Shown: one piece after another, positions 1-7,494 of the stretch
Layout: each line of letters opens with the position of its first letter
Position numbering within the stretch: the first letter of the stretch is position 1
Source: Paenibacillus riograndensis SBR5
GTDB lineage: Bacteria; Bacillota; Bacilli; Paenibacillales; Paenibacillaceae
Assembly: GCF_000981585.1 (NCBI RefSeq)
Contig: NZ_LN831776.1
Coordinates: 7,431,902-7,495,901, forward strand
Direction of reading: 5' to 3'
Length of the DNA: 64,000 nt
Made by a program: the position numbers and the translations under genes
Notes under the pieces: model-generated
The model's database searches: none
The model's input: only the letters and a program-made list of their open reading frames with translations
Told to the model about the DNA's origin: nothing

Positions 1-261
1 CTCTTCCCAGCTGATCGGCGTGAAAGAACCGCTTCCCTTCGGCCCTGTACGGCGAAGGGGCTGCAGCAGCCGCTCGGGATGATGCACCCGTTCGGCCATA
101 TGCCGCACCTTGTTGCAGATCGCCCCTTTAGTCACCGGATGCTCGGGGTTGCCCTCCACTTTAATGATTTTGCCATTCTGCTTATGCACTAGAAGTCCGC
201 ATGTGTCGGGGCAATCCAGCGGGCATACCGCCGGGAAAACCCCATCTCCGCTGTAACTCAT
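1..261 (-). CDS. Molybdopterin oxidoreductase, N-terminal part (cut by window start)
   Basis: The first 87 codons of a minus-strand gene run off the left edge. They carry the N-terminal [4Fe-4S] binding motif of the molybdopterin oxidoreductase superfamily, with cysteines at residues 13, 17, 21 and 49 (CPLDCPDTCG, then GAICNK). The motif and the following ERVHHPERLLQPLRR segment fit formate dehydrogenase/YyaE-like enzymes that bind bis-MGD. The ATG at 261 follows an AAAGGAGG ribosome binding site at the right distance. The substrate cannot be read from this fragment. A formate role is an inference from the neighbouring formate channel and formate-THF ligase genes. Confidence 0.85.
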   Translation of the reverse strand, partial: MSYSGDGVFPAVCPLDCPDTCGLLVHKQNGKIIKVEGNPEHPVTKGAICNKVRHMAERVHHPERLLQPLRRTGPKGSGSFTPISWEE

Positions 262-397
262 GGGCTGCAGTCCTCCTTTGCGGCTTGAATATGTATATTC
301 TATAACCGCATTTGCTCCACGTAAAGAAAATAGGCGGGAACAAACTGATTCGTTCCAAGTATGCCTGGGTAATAGAGCATATGAAACACTCCCTATG

Positions 398-450
398 AAT
401 TCGCCGTGAGCCCGATTTCGTTCCCCCGAGTCGGATATGCACGGCGAATT
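398..450. other. Inverted repeat in the oxidoreductase leader region
   Basis: Two perfect 11-base arms (AATTCGCCGTG at 398-408, its complement at 440-450) enclose about 31 bases, with a smaller CCGA/TCGG pair inside. It lies between the terminator of the FNT gene and the start of the molybdopterin oxidoreductase gene, so it may be in that gene's untranslated leader or be an operator. I could not match it to a known riboswitch. Confidence 0.4.
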
Positions 451-469
451 TTGTTGTAGCCGGAATAAC

Positions 470-503
470 AAAAAAAACACCCCCCGGAGATTTCCGGAGA
501 GTG
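470..503 (-). terminator. Rho-independent terminator of the FNT gene
   Basis: On the minus strand a 10-bp GC-rich stem (CACTCTCCGG pairing with CCGGGGGGTG) closes a short loop. It is followed by eight T residues, 35-60 bases after the FNT stop codon. Confidence 0.75.
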
Positions 504-537
504 CTGATGGTCCGCCAGACCTGGGCAGGCCAGGAGG

Positions 538-1365
538 TTATGCGTGTTTTTTTACACCGGCAGCAGAAATGCCTTCCACCGGTTGAACAGCCGCCGGCGC
601 TTTGCGCAGGTAAGCCATCCAGTAAGCGAATGCCACGAAGATTGCACCGCCTGTGAGGTTCCCGAGCCAGACCGGGACAAAATTGCTGAAGTACTGGGAC
701 CAGGTGAAATGTCCTTCAAATATGGCAGCAGGGATAAGGAACATGTTGGCTACAACGTGCTGGAAGCCGATGGCTACAAAGGCCATGGTCGGAAACCAGA
801 TTCCGAGGATTTTACCGCTGAAGTTATCCGCTCCGTAAGAGAGCCATACGGCCAGAGCAACGAGCCAGTTACAACCGATACCGGAAACAAACGCCTGCAA
901 AAAGGTGGCATCGATCTTGTGTCCGGCCATATCCACCAGTTTATCCAGATACACGCCGTCTGCGGTGAGGCCGACAACGTGGCCGAAGAAATATGCGACG
1001 AACAAGGCGCCTGCGAAGTTACTGATGGTAATCAGCACCAGGTTCTTAATCGTTTCCCAGAATGAAATCTTCTTGGACATAAATGCCAGCGGCACCGCCA
1101 TCATATTGCCTGTCAGCAGTTCCCCTCCGGCCAGCAGCACCATGATCAGACCTACCGGGAATACGGAAGCCCCGATAAAATTCGCAATGGAGCCCCATTC
1201 CTTCGGTGCGCCTGCAATTACGCGAATGTCCAGCAAAAATCCGAGCGCGATAAACGCTCCCCCCAAGAAGCCAAGAATAAGTACAGTGCTGAGCGGATTA
1301 TGTGCTTTCTTAATTCCGTTCTCCACCGTGACTTCGGCAATCCCCTGCGGTTTGTTATAAGCCAT
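538..1365 (-). CDS. Formate/nitrite transporter family channel
   Basis: A 275-residue protein of the FNT family (FocA/NirC/FdhC), homopentameric inner-membrane channels for formate, nitrite or hydrosulfide. About six membrane helices are visible. The family signatures are present: LLTGNMM in the first half and GFQHVVANMF in the second, whose histidine is the central pore residue. The start follows AAGGGGATAGG. A formate preference is suggested by the adjacent molybdopterin oxidoreductase and formate-THF ligase but is not proven; nitrite is the main alternative. The promoter has two CRP/FNR-like palindromes in activator positions (see 1410-1481), so anaerobic induction is likely. Confidence 0.9.
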   Translation of the reverse strand: MAYNKPQGIAEVTVENGIKKAHNPLSTVLILGFLGGAFIALGFLLDIRVIAGAPKEWGSIANFIGASVFPVGLIMVLLAGGELLTGNMMAVPLAFMSKKISFWETIKNLVLITISNFAGALFVAYFFGHVVGLTADGVYLDKLVDMAGHKIDATFLQAFVSGIGCNWLVALAVWLSYGADNFSGKILGIWFPTMAFVAIGFQHVVANMFLIPAAIFEGHFTWSQYFSNFVPVWLGNLTGGAIFVAFAYWMAYLRKAPAAVQPVEGISAAGVKKHA

Positions 1366-1409
1366 GATTCCTATCCCCTTTTAATACTTAAAATTTGTTC
1401 CTTTATGTC

Positions 1410-1481
1410 ATTGTAGCGTGTCGACTAAGACAATTACGTGATAAAAATCACTTATGTAAAAACTAAGTGAAACTTTTCACT
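1410..1481 (-). promoter_or_regulatory. FNT promoter with two CRP/FNR-type boxes
   Basis: Two palindromes, GTGA-TAAAAA-TCAC (box 1437-1452) and AGTGA-AACTTT-TCACT (box 1466-1481), resemble the Bacillus Fnr consensus TGTGA-N6-TCACA. A TACAAT -10 candidate sits at 1410-1415 on the minus strand. With transcription starting near 1403, the box centres fall at about -41.5 and -70.5, the spacing of a class II activator site plus an upstream site. The transcription start is inferred from the -10 element, not measured. Confidence 0.6.
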
Positions 1482-1581
1482 GACATGTCAAATTTACCAC
1501 AAAAGTATCCAATGCGGAATGTTTTTATTCAAGTGGAAGCGGCCAGTCCGCCAAAAAGATACATTTGTGCCGGGGCGCATC

Positions 1582-1612
1582 AAAAAACCGGAGCCTTCAT
1601 TCGGCTCCGGTT
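1582..1612 (-). terminator. Rho-independent terminator of the NADH oxidase gene
   Basis: AACCGGAGCC and GGCTCCGGTT form a perfect 10-bp stem with a 7-base loop. On the minus strand it runs directly into six T residues, about 20 bases after the stop codon at 1631. Confidence 0.85.
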
Positions 1613-1630
1613 ATGGGGCAGGCTGCAGGG

Positions 1631-2995
1631 TTAGACCGTTACAGTTTCTTTATGGGGAACTGTTGCGGGTAAGGCCTGAAGGCCTGCGCTATTCAGGAAA
1701 TTCCATGGTTTGTTGTAATTCGGCTGGAAGAAGAAATCGATAAATGCCAGCTGGTCTACTGTCATTTTATTTTGTATGCATACCGACACGGTATTGATCG
1801 ACTGCGTCAGATCCATCTTGGACATAATCTGAGCGCCGAGTATGCGGCGGGTCAGGCGGTCATATACCACCTTTAACTGCACCTGCTCAAAGGTTGGCAT
1901 AAATTCAGGACGGTAGTTGTCGGTCAGCAGGACACTTTCAATATCCATGCCTTCCGCTTTGGCCGCATCTTCCGTCAGCCCGGTTCCGGCGATATTGTCT
2001 TCATAAATTTTGATCCCCGAAGTGCCCTGTGTGCCCATGTAGGCAATGGTTGGTGACACCAGATTCCGGGCTACCAGCGTTCCCATGCGCACTGCGTTGG
2101 TTGCCAGGGGGATGTAAGCATTTTTGCCGGTCGGATTATAGTGAATTGCGCAGCTGTCGCCCGCAGCATAGATATCCGGAAGGCTGGTCTGCATGTAGTC
2201 GTTGACGATAATTGCACCGTTAGGAAGCATATCCACTTTGCCCTTCAGCAGCTCGGTATTCGGACGGAATCCGATGCAGAGGATCACCAGGTCTGTCTCA
2301 TGCTCGCCTTTGCTGGTAATGACCTTGGTTACTTTACCGTTCTCTCCTGCAAAAGAGCTGACCTTCTCGCCAAGCGCCAGAGTGATTCCGTGATCCTCCA
2401 GTGATTTTTGAATAGGTGCAGTGAATTCTTCATCCAGGTATTTGCTCAGGATACGATCCTCGCCATCGATCAGCGTAACCTGCTTGCCGTTCATTTGAAA
2501 AGCTTCTACCAGCTCGACTCCGATATATCCGGCGCCGACAACAGTGATTCTGTCCACCTGCTGTGCTCTTTCGATGATGGTGTTGGAATGGCTGTAGTTC
2601 TTCGACAGGAGGATACCGTCAAGCTCCATGCCCTCCAGCTTCGGAACAATTGGCCATGAGCCGGTGGTCATAATCAGCTTGTCATAGGAGTCATCGAATT
2701 CCTGGCCTGTTGCCAGATTGCGGGCACGCAGGGTTTTGCGGTCCGTATCGATCCGGGTAACTTCATGGCGCATGTTCGTCTTGACACCAAGCTCAGCCAG
2801 CTTTTCCGGCGAAGAATAGAACAGCCCCTGCGGGTCCTTGATTACTCCCCCTACATAAAGCGCGATCCCGCACGACAGGAAAGAAATATTATCATTGCGT
2901 TCATATACTGTAATCTCGGCTTCAGGATAAAGCTGGGCGGTGTTAACAATTGCGGCGGTTCCGGCATGGGTACATCCAATGACTGCTACTTTCAT
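1631..2995 (-). CDS. FAD-dependent NADH oxidase / CoA-disulfide reductase family protein
   Basis: A 454-residue class-III pyridine nucleotide-disulfide oxidoreductase. It starts with the FAD-binding Rossmann motif (VAVIGCTHAGTAA). The single redox cysteine is at residue 42 in FLSCGIALYVGG. A second NAD-binding motif (VVGAGYIGVELVEAF) and the FAD-binding YAAGDSCAI segment follow, then the dimerisation domain. Water-forming NADH oxidases and CoA-disulfide reductases share this architecture; I favour Nox because of the redox-type promoter. The ATG at 2995 follows GGAGGAGG; an upstream TTG at 3013 lies within that ribosome binding site and is rejected. A monocistronic unit is likely, with its own terminator. 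Confidence 0.85.
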   Translation of the reverse strand: MKVAVIGCTHAGTAAIVNTAQLYPEAEITVYERNDNISFLSCGIALYVGGVIKDPQGLFYSSPEKLAELGVKTNMRHEVTRIDTDRKTLRARNLATGQEFDDSYDKLIMTTGSWPIVPKLEGMELDGILLSKNYSHSNTIIERAQQVDRITVVGAGYIGVELVEAFQMNGKQVTLIDGEDRILSKYLDEEFTAPIQKSLEDHGITLALGEKVSSFAGENGKVTKVITSKGEHETDLVILCIGFRPNTELLKGKVDMLPNGAIIVNDYMQTSLPDIYAAGDSCAIHYNPTGKNAYIPLATNAVRMGTLVARNLVSPTIAYMGTQGTSGIKIYEDNIAGTGLTEDAAKAEGMDIESVLLTDNYRPEFMPTFEQVQLKVVYDRLTRRILGAQIMSKMDLTQSINTVSVCIQNKMTVDQLAFIDFFFQPNYNKPWNFLNSAGLQALPATVPHKETVTV

Positions 2996-3042
2996 GGTTT
3001 CTTCCTCCTCCAAATGTGGGCATTCATTTATTTTCTCTATAG

Positions 3043-3122
3043 TTGTGATTTATTTCACTTTATGAGTTGATTATATTGTGATTTTTCTCACATTACAAGC
3101 CTTTTTGTGATTTTTCTCACAA
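3043..3122 (-). promoter_or_regulatory. nox-like promoter with three CRP/FNR- or Rex-type operators
   Basis: Three near-identical palindromes lie at 3043-3060, 3076-3093 and 3105-3122, each TTGTGA-N6-TCACNN. Between them is a minus-strand promoter: -35 TTGTAA at 3093-3098, a 17-base spacer and -10 TATAAT at 3070-3075. The middle box fills the spacer almost exactly. With a start near 3063 the box centres are at about -50, -21 and +12, which is a repressor layout. Fnr and the NADH sensor Rex have overlapping consensus sites (TGTGA-N6-TCACA versus TTGTGAA-N4-TTCACAA), so the regulator is not decided by sequence. Confidence 0.65.
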
Positions 3123-3251
3123 CGTTCACAACTTTTGCGGATTTTAGTCCTTCAGGTCCACCCTGCAGCTGCATTAGTTTTCCCCGGAACGGGTACATTA
3201 TGTCTGCTGTACAGCAGGAAGGAGCAGGGAACCTTCAACGCAGACGCAGCA

Positions 3252-3294
3252 AAGCCCCCTTACCTCTGCATCAGTCGCAGAAATACGGGGGCTT
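3252..3294 (-). terminator. Hairpin terminator candidate after fhs
   Basis: AAGCCCCC (3252-3259) pairs with GGGGGCTT (3287-3294), with an inner TCTGC/GCAGA stem. It lies just past the fhs stop codon on the minus strand. The following T tract is poor, so termination strength is uncertain. Confidence 0.45.
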
Positions 3295-3319
3295 AAGCCT
3301 GTGAATTTATATAACCTAG

Positions 3320-4960
3320 TTACTCTAAACCGTTAATGACACCGTCCAGGTCTACCTGAATGCCTTCTGCCGCCGGTTGGGCCGGGAGTCCAGGCATCGT
3401 AACGATATTGCCGGTGATGACTACAGCGAAGCCTGCGCCCAGCGACAACGTAATATCGCGGACACCCATAGTGAAGCCCTCGGGGGCTCCCAGCAGTCTT
3501 GGCTGGTCCGAGAAGGAGTACGGAGTCTTAGCCATGCAGACCTGAAGCTGGTGGAGGCCAAGCTTCTCAATCATGCCCAGGCTGCGCTTTGCTGCCGGCG
3601 AGAAGGCCACCTCAGCGCCACGGTAAATTTCGGTGACGATTTTTTTGATTTTGGCCGGGATGTCCAGATTGTCCTCATACAAGGGAGCAAATGCCGCGGG
3701 TTGGCCTTCTCCCTGCTCCAAGAGCTTCTTCAGCTCCATGGCAAGCTCCAGCCCTCCGGCGCCGCCTTCCGCCCATACCCTGGAAACGGCTGCGGGTACG
3801 CCGAGACGGCGGCAGGCCTCCAGGACATCGTTAATCTCCGAGGGGGCATCTCCTTCGAAGTGATTAAGCGCCACCAGCACCGGAACGCCGAATTTGCCCA
3901 AATTCTCAATATGGCGCTCCATGTTGGAAATGCCGGAGAGCAGGGCGGCCTGGTTCGTCTGATGCAACTCATCTTTGCGCACACCGCCGTTGTATTTCAG
4001 CGATTTCACGGTCACCACCAGCACGGCAGCGGCGGGAGTAAGCCCGGCTTGACGGCATTTGATATCCATGAACTTCTCTGCGCCGAGATCCGCCCCGAAG
4101 CCTGCTTCCGTCACCACCACATCACCCAGCTTCAGCGCATAACGGGTACCGATTACACTGCTGCAGCCATGGGCGATATTAGCAAAAGGCCCGCCATGCA
4201 CAATTACCGGTGTCCCCTCCAGTGTCTGCACCAGATTGGGCTTCACAGCTTCCTTCAGCAGCGCAGTCATGGCTTCCACTGCCCCGATATCCTTTGCCGT
4301 GACCGGCTGGCCCGACTGGTCATATCCGACCAGCATGCGGCTGAGGCGTTTTTTGAGATCGGCAAGACCGTCGCACAGGCACAGCACCGCCATAATCTCG
4401 GAGGCAGTTGTAATCTGGAAACCGCTCTCCCGCACCGTACCGTTGCCATCGCCGAGACCCGTCACAATGCTGCGCAGGCTGCGGTCATTCATATCCATTA
4501 CACGTTTCCAAACAATGCGCTGAGGGTCCAATCCGAGAAGGTTGCCCTGAAAAAGATGATTGTCGATCATGGCCGACAGCAGATTATGCGCCGAAGTTAC
4601 CGCATGTATATCGCCTGTAAAATGCAGGTTGATCTCATCCGCCGGAACAATCTGCGCCTTGCCACCGCCAGTGGCTCCGCCTTTCATTCCTAAGGTCGGA
4701 CCAAGCGAAGGCTCGCGCAGCGCCGCTACGGTCTTAACCCCCGCTGCATTCAGCGCCTGGGACAGTCCGATGGTCGTCAGCGTTTTGCCTTCGCCGGCCG
4801 GAGTCGGATTCATCGCGGTGACCAGCACCAGCTTTCCGTCCTGATTGTGCTTAAGCTCATCCCAAAGGGATGGCGACAGCTTGCTTTTATATTTGCCGTA
4901 CAGCTCCAGATGCTCCTCATGAATTCCTGCTGCCGATGCCACCTCTGTAATTAACCTCAT
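3320..4960 (-). CDS. fhs: Formate--tetrahydrofolate ligase
   Basis: A 546-residue enzyme that makes 10-formyl-THF from formate, THF and ATP, feeding one-carbon metabolism in the cytoplasm. The phosphate-binding PTPAGEGKT motif lies at about residues 52-60, and the family-typical GGGKAQIVP and DINLHFTGDIHA-type segments follow (here EINLHFTGDIHAV). The length is close to the usual 555-560. The start is preceded by CAGGAGGG. Its place next to an FNT channel and a molybdopterin oxidoreductase groups formate uptake, oxidation and assimilation together, though each gene seems to be transcribed separately. Confidence 0.95.
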   Translation of the reverse strand: MRLITEVASAAGIHEEHLELYGKYKSKLSPSLWDELKHNQDGKLVLVTAMNPTPAGEGKTLTTIGLSQALNAAGVKTVAALREPSLGPTLGMKGGATGGGKAQIVPADEINLHFTGDIHAVTSAHNLLSAMIDNHLFQGNLLGLDPQRIVWKRVMDMNDRSLRSIVTGLGDGNGTVRESGFQITTASEIMAVLCLCDGLADLKKRLSRMLVGYDQSGQPVTAKDIGAVEAMTALLKEAVKPNLVQTLEGTPVIVHGGPFANIAHGCSSVIGTRYALKLGDVVVTEAGFGADLGAEKFMDIKCRQAGLTPAAAVLVVTVKSLKYNGGVRKDELHQTNQAALLSGISNMERHIENLGKFGVPVLVALNHFEGDAPSEINDVLEACRRLGVPAAVSRVWAEGGAGGLELAMELKKLLEQGEGQPAAFAPLYEDNLDIPAKIKKIVTEIYRGAEVAFSPAAKRSLGMIEKLGLHQLQVCMAKTPYSFSDQPRLLGAPEGFTMGVRDITLSLGAGFAVVITGNIVTMPGLPAQPAAEGIQVDLDGVINGLE

Positions 4961-5097
4961 GCCGTTTTAAAACCCTCCTGCCGTTATTATCCTGCTTCAC
5001 CATTCACTCTATGCACTTCTCCAAGATCTACATTCCTCTTCAAAGGATACAGTGTCCCTGAAAAGCGTCAAGGATAATTTTCATAGATCCCCATACG

Positions 5098-5138
5098 AAA
5101 AATCCTCCCAAACCCGGCAAAGGCCGCTATTCGGGAGG
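5098..5138 (-). terminator. Rho-independent terminator after the glutathione peroxidase gene
   Basis: CCTCCC (5104-5109) pairs with GGGAGG (5133-5138), with an inner CGGC/GCCG stem. On the minus strand it is followed by ATTTTT. It serves the gene ending at 5193. Confidence 0.65.
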
Positions 5139-5192
5139 AAAACTCAAGTTAAGTCGGCACACAGAAACGGCTTCGCCGTCTCCTTAATTGTT

Positions 5193-5669
5193 CTAAAGCA
5201 ATGCTTCTATCTGTTCCTTCATGCTTTCAGGTGATTCCTTTGGTTCCACACGGGCTACCACGTTGCCGCTCCGGTCGACGAGGAACTTCGTGAAGTTCCA
5301 CTGAATGTCACTGCTCCCGCCTTCTCCCGGCTGCTGGCCCTTCAAGTATTGAAAAAGCAGACTGGCATCCGGCCCGTTCACATCCACTTTGGCAAAAATG
5401 GGGAACGTAACGCCATAATTAATCTGGCAGAACTCCTCTGCTTCTTCACTGGTGCCCGGCTCCTGTCCGGCAAACTGGTTGCAGGGAAAACCCAATACCA
5501 CAAGTCCCTTGTCGCCGTACTGCTCATACAGCTTCTGCAAATCCCCGTACTGTGGTGTAAGTCCGCATTTGCTGGCCGTGTTGGCAATCAGCAGCACCTT
5601 GCCTTCATAATCCTTGAAAGGCACCTCTGCACCCGAAGGCTTCACGCCTGCAAAACTGTAAATAGACAT
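5193..5669 (-). CDS. Glutathione peroxidase family thiol peroxidase (BsaA-like)
   Basis: A 158-residue thioredoxin-fold peroxidase that reduces hydroperoxides. The catalytic cysteine is residue 35 in NTASKCGLTPQY. The second conserved segment is GFPCNQFAGQEPG, with a possible resolving cysteine at about 63, and the WNFTKFLV tryptophan/asparagine motif completes the active site. Bacterial cysteine forms of this family usually take electrons from thioredoxin rather than glutathione. The start at MSIYSF is chosen because GGGGAG lies just upstream; an ATG 18 bases earlier has no such site. Confidence 0.9.
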   Translation of the reverse strand: MSIYSFAGVKPSGAEVPFKDYEGKVLLIANTASKCGLTPQYGDLQKLYEQYGDKGLVVLGFPCNQFAGQEPGTSEEAEEFCQINYGVTFPIFAKVDVNGPDASLLFQYLKGQQPGEGGSSDIQWNFTKFLVDRSGNVVARVEPKESPESMKEQIEALL

Positions 5670-5781
5670 CCTGCTTCTCCCCTTCATCCGTGGATTTTTC
5701 TAACGGCGATGCGCTGTCCAGCCATTCTTCATCTTAACTCATTGCCGCAGAAATCCAAAATTCACGGCACCGTGGCTGCGG

Positions 5782-6807
5782 CTAATTCACCCCGGCCCCT
5801 CCGCGCAATCCGCAGACTTCGGCTATCAGCCGCAAGGATCTCAGCTTGTCCTCATAGCGGTGCATAAGCGTAGCGAACATAATTTCCTCACACTGGTATT
5901 CCTCCATGAGCGCTGTAAACTGCCGCCGCACTTCGTCCGGTGATCCAAGTACCATTCGCCGGCGGTTATCCTCGATCCGGAACCGGTCATACGGCGTATA
6001 CTTGTAGCCCAGTGCCGTCTCCACAGAAGGCGTGCCTGTCGAGACATGGCCCTTCTCCAGCTGAACCAGGGACAAATCCATACTGGCAGCCAGCCGGTCC
6101 GCTTCTGCGGAAGTCTCGGCGCATACGGCAAACACCGATACCAGCGCCTGGGGCGCAGAAGCTGCAGGAGACGGGCGGAAGCTGCTCCGGAAAGAGCGGA
6201 CCGCCATGCTGCCCCCTGCACTGTTAATAAACCTGGCGTATGCATAGCCGGTCCCCAGTCTGGCGGCAAGGGCAGCACTTTCCCTGCTGGACCCGAGCAG
6301 CCAGAGCTCCGGCGCAGTGCTGATCTGCGGGCTGGTCTCCAGCCCGGCAAAACGGTGCGACTGATCCGGAGCGCCATACAGATAGCTGAGCAGATCTTGA
6401 ATCTGCAATTCGTACAGCTCAGCGCTGCCGCCGGTCCGGTTCTCCTGGAGCGCTCTTGCGGCGAGCGCCCCGCCTCCTGCAGCTCTGCCCAGCCCAAGAT
6501 CGATCCGGCCGGGGTACAGGGCTTCGAGAACGCGAAAGTTCTCGGCCACTTTATACGCGCTGTAATGGGGAAGCAGCACAGCTCCCGAACCGATGCGGAT
6601 TCTTGAGGTTACCGCAGCCAGATGTGCCATAAGCACCTCAGGGCTCGAACCGGCCAGCCCGCGTGCCGCATGATGCTCGGAGACCCAGAAGCGGTGATAG
6701 CCCAGCCGGTCCGCCTCTATGGCTAGACTTGCGGTTTCAGCCAAAGCCTCCGCCGGCGTGCTGCCCTCCGAGACCGGCGATTGATCCAGTATGCTTAATT
6801 TCATCAT
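5782..6807 (-). CDS. LLM-class flavin-dependent oxidoreductase (luciferase-like)
   Basis: A 341-residue TIM-barrel protein of the bacterial luciferase superfamily, MsnO8-like subgroup. It starts with the typical LSILDQSPVSEG segment, followed by YHRFWVSEHH, RIRIGSGAVLLPHYSAYKVAE and RIDLGLGRAAGG, which form the FMN-binding face. Such enzymes oxidise small organic or sulfur substrates with reduced flavin; the substrate is unknown here. The start is a tandem ATG ATG after TGGAGA. No partner flavin reductase is adjacent. Confidence 0.85.
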   Translation of the reverse strand: MMKLSILDQSPVSEGSTPAEALAETASLAIEADRLGYHRFWVSEHHAARGLAGSSPEVLMAHLAAVTSRIRIGSGAVLLPHYSAYKVAENFRVLEALYPGRIDLGLGRAAGGGALAARALQENRTGGSAELYELQIQDLLSYLYGAPDQSHRFAGLETSPQISTAPELWLLGSSRESAALAARLGTGYAYARFINSAGGSMAVRSFRSSFRPSPAASAPQALVSVFAVCAETSAEADRLAASMDLSLVQLEKGHVSTGTPSVETALGYKYTPYDRFRIEDNRRRMVLGSPDEVRRQFTALMEEYQCEEIMFATLMHRYEDKLRSLRLIAEVCGLRGGAGVN

Positions 6808-6885
6808 CAGCGCATCTCCAAGTCAATTTTCTCCCCATTATAACATTCGGGTACCTGGCATTTCCTGCTCTGCCTTCTTTACGGC

Positions 6886-6920
6886 AAAAAATCCTCCCCC
6901 AGCCACCCGAAGAAGGATCT
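6886..6920 (-). terminator. Terminator after the DUF3243 gene
   Basis: An ATCCT/AGGAT-based hairpin on the minus strand is followed by TTTTTT. It lies about 50 bases past the stop codon at 6970. Confidence 0.55.
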
Positions 6921-6969
6921 TTGTCCAGCCTATGCACTTTAGATAAGCGCTAGCGCAAAACAGCTCTAT

Positions 6970-7308
6970 TCAATTCCGGGCCAGCTTAACCAGCATATGC
7001 GCCAGCCGTTGGCGCTCTTCCTTGCTGCCGACCTTCCACAGCTCCAGCAGCAGCTTCTCCTCGCTGTTGCGAGGTTCCTCATGCGCGGCCAAATAGTCGG
7101 CGATTTTCTCCGCCGCTGCGGCCAGCTGTTCTTCGCCCAACCCAATTTTTTGCGCCAATTGGATACGCTTTCTGAGATAAGATCTGAAATCTTCGAAATT
7201 CTTCAGGATAACGTCTTTTTGTTCGGGCTCTATCCGGTCAAGGGCGTCACTCACTTTAGCCATCGTCACATTTCCATCCTTGTTCACCACATGATTATGT
7301 TCGGACAT
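6970..7308 (-). CDS. DUF3243 domain protein (YmfJ-like)
   Basis: A 112-residue, soluble, charged, mostly helical protein. The core segment ILKNFEDFRSYLRKRIQLAQKIGLGEEQL is typical of the DUF3243 family found in Bacillales (YmfJ/YdfR), whose function is unknown. It is somewhat longer than the about 85-residue YmfJ because of a C-terminal helical extension (LLLELWKVGSKEERQRLAHMLVKLARN region). The start MSEHNH is chosen for the GAGGGGAGC site just upstream. The gene appears monocistronic. Confidence 0.8.
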   Translation of the reverse strand: MSEHNHVVNKDGNVTMAKVSDALDRIEPEQKDVILKNFEDFRSYLRKRIQLAQKIGLGEEQLAAAAEKIADYLAAHEEPRNSEEKLLLELWKVGSKEERQRLAHMLVKLARN

Positions 7309-7494
7309 CTGAAGCTCCCCTCTCACTGGTAATTTCATGGTTTCCCACTACTTAACCAGGGGCCGGGGAGATGAACCATCAGAACCGGCGGCTGCAGCTG
7401 TAAGACACACCTGCACGGACTGCCGTAGCCTGCCCGCAGAAGATCTCTTCGGTATCCTGATTCATCATACCGATTATGCACGCCCTGACCCTGC

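Noticed and set aside
398..450. Known riboswitch (Moco, c-di-AMP, TPP or ZTP)
   Set aside because: The conserved core sequences of those classes are not present; only an inverted repeat can be supported.
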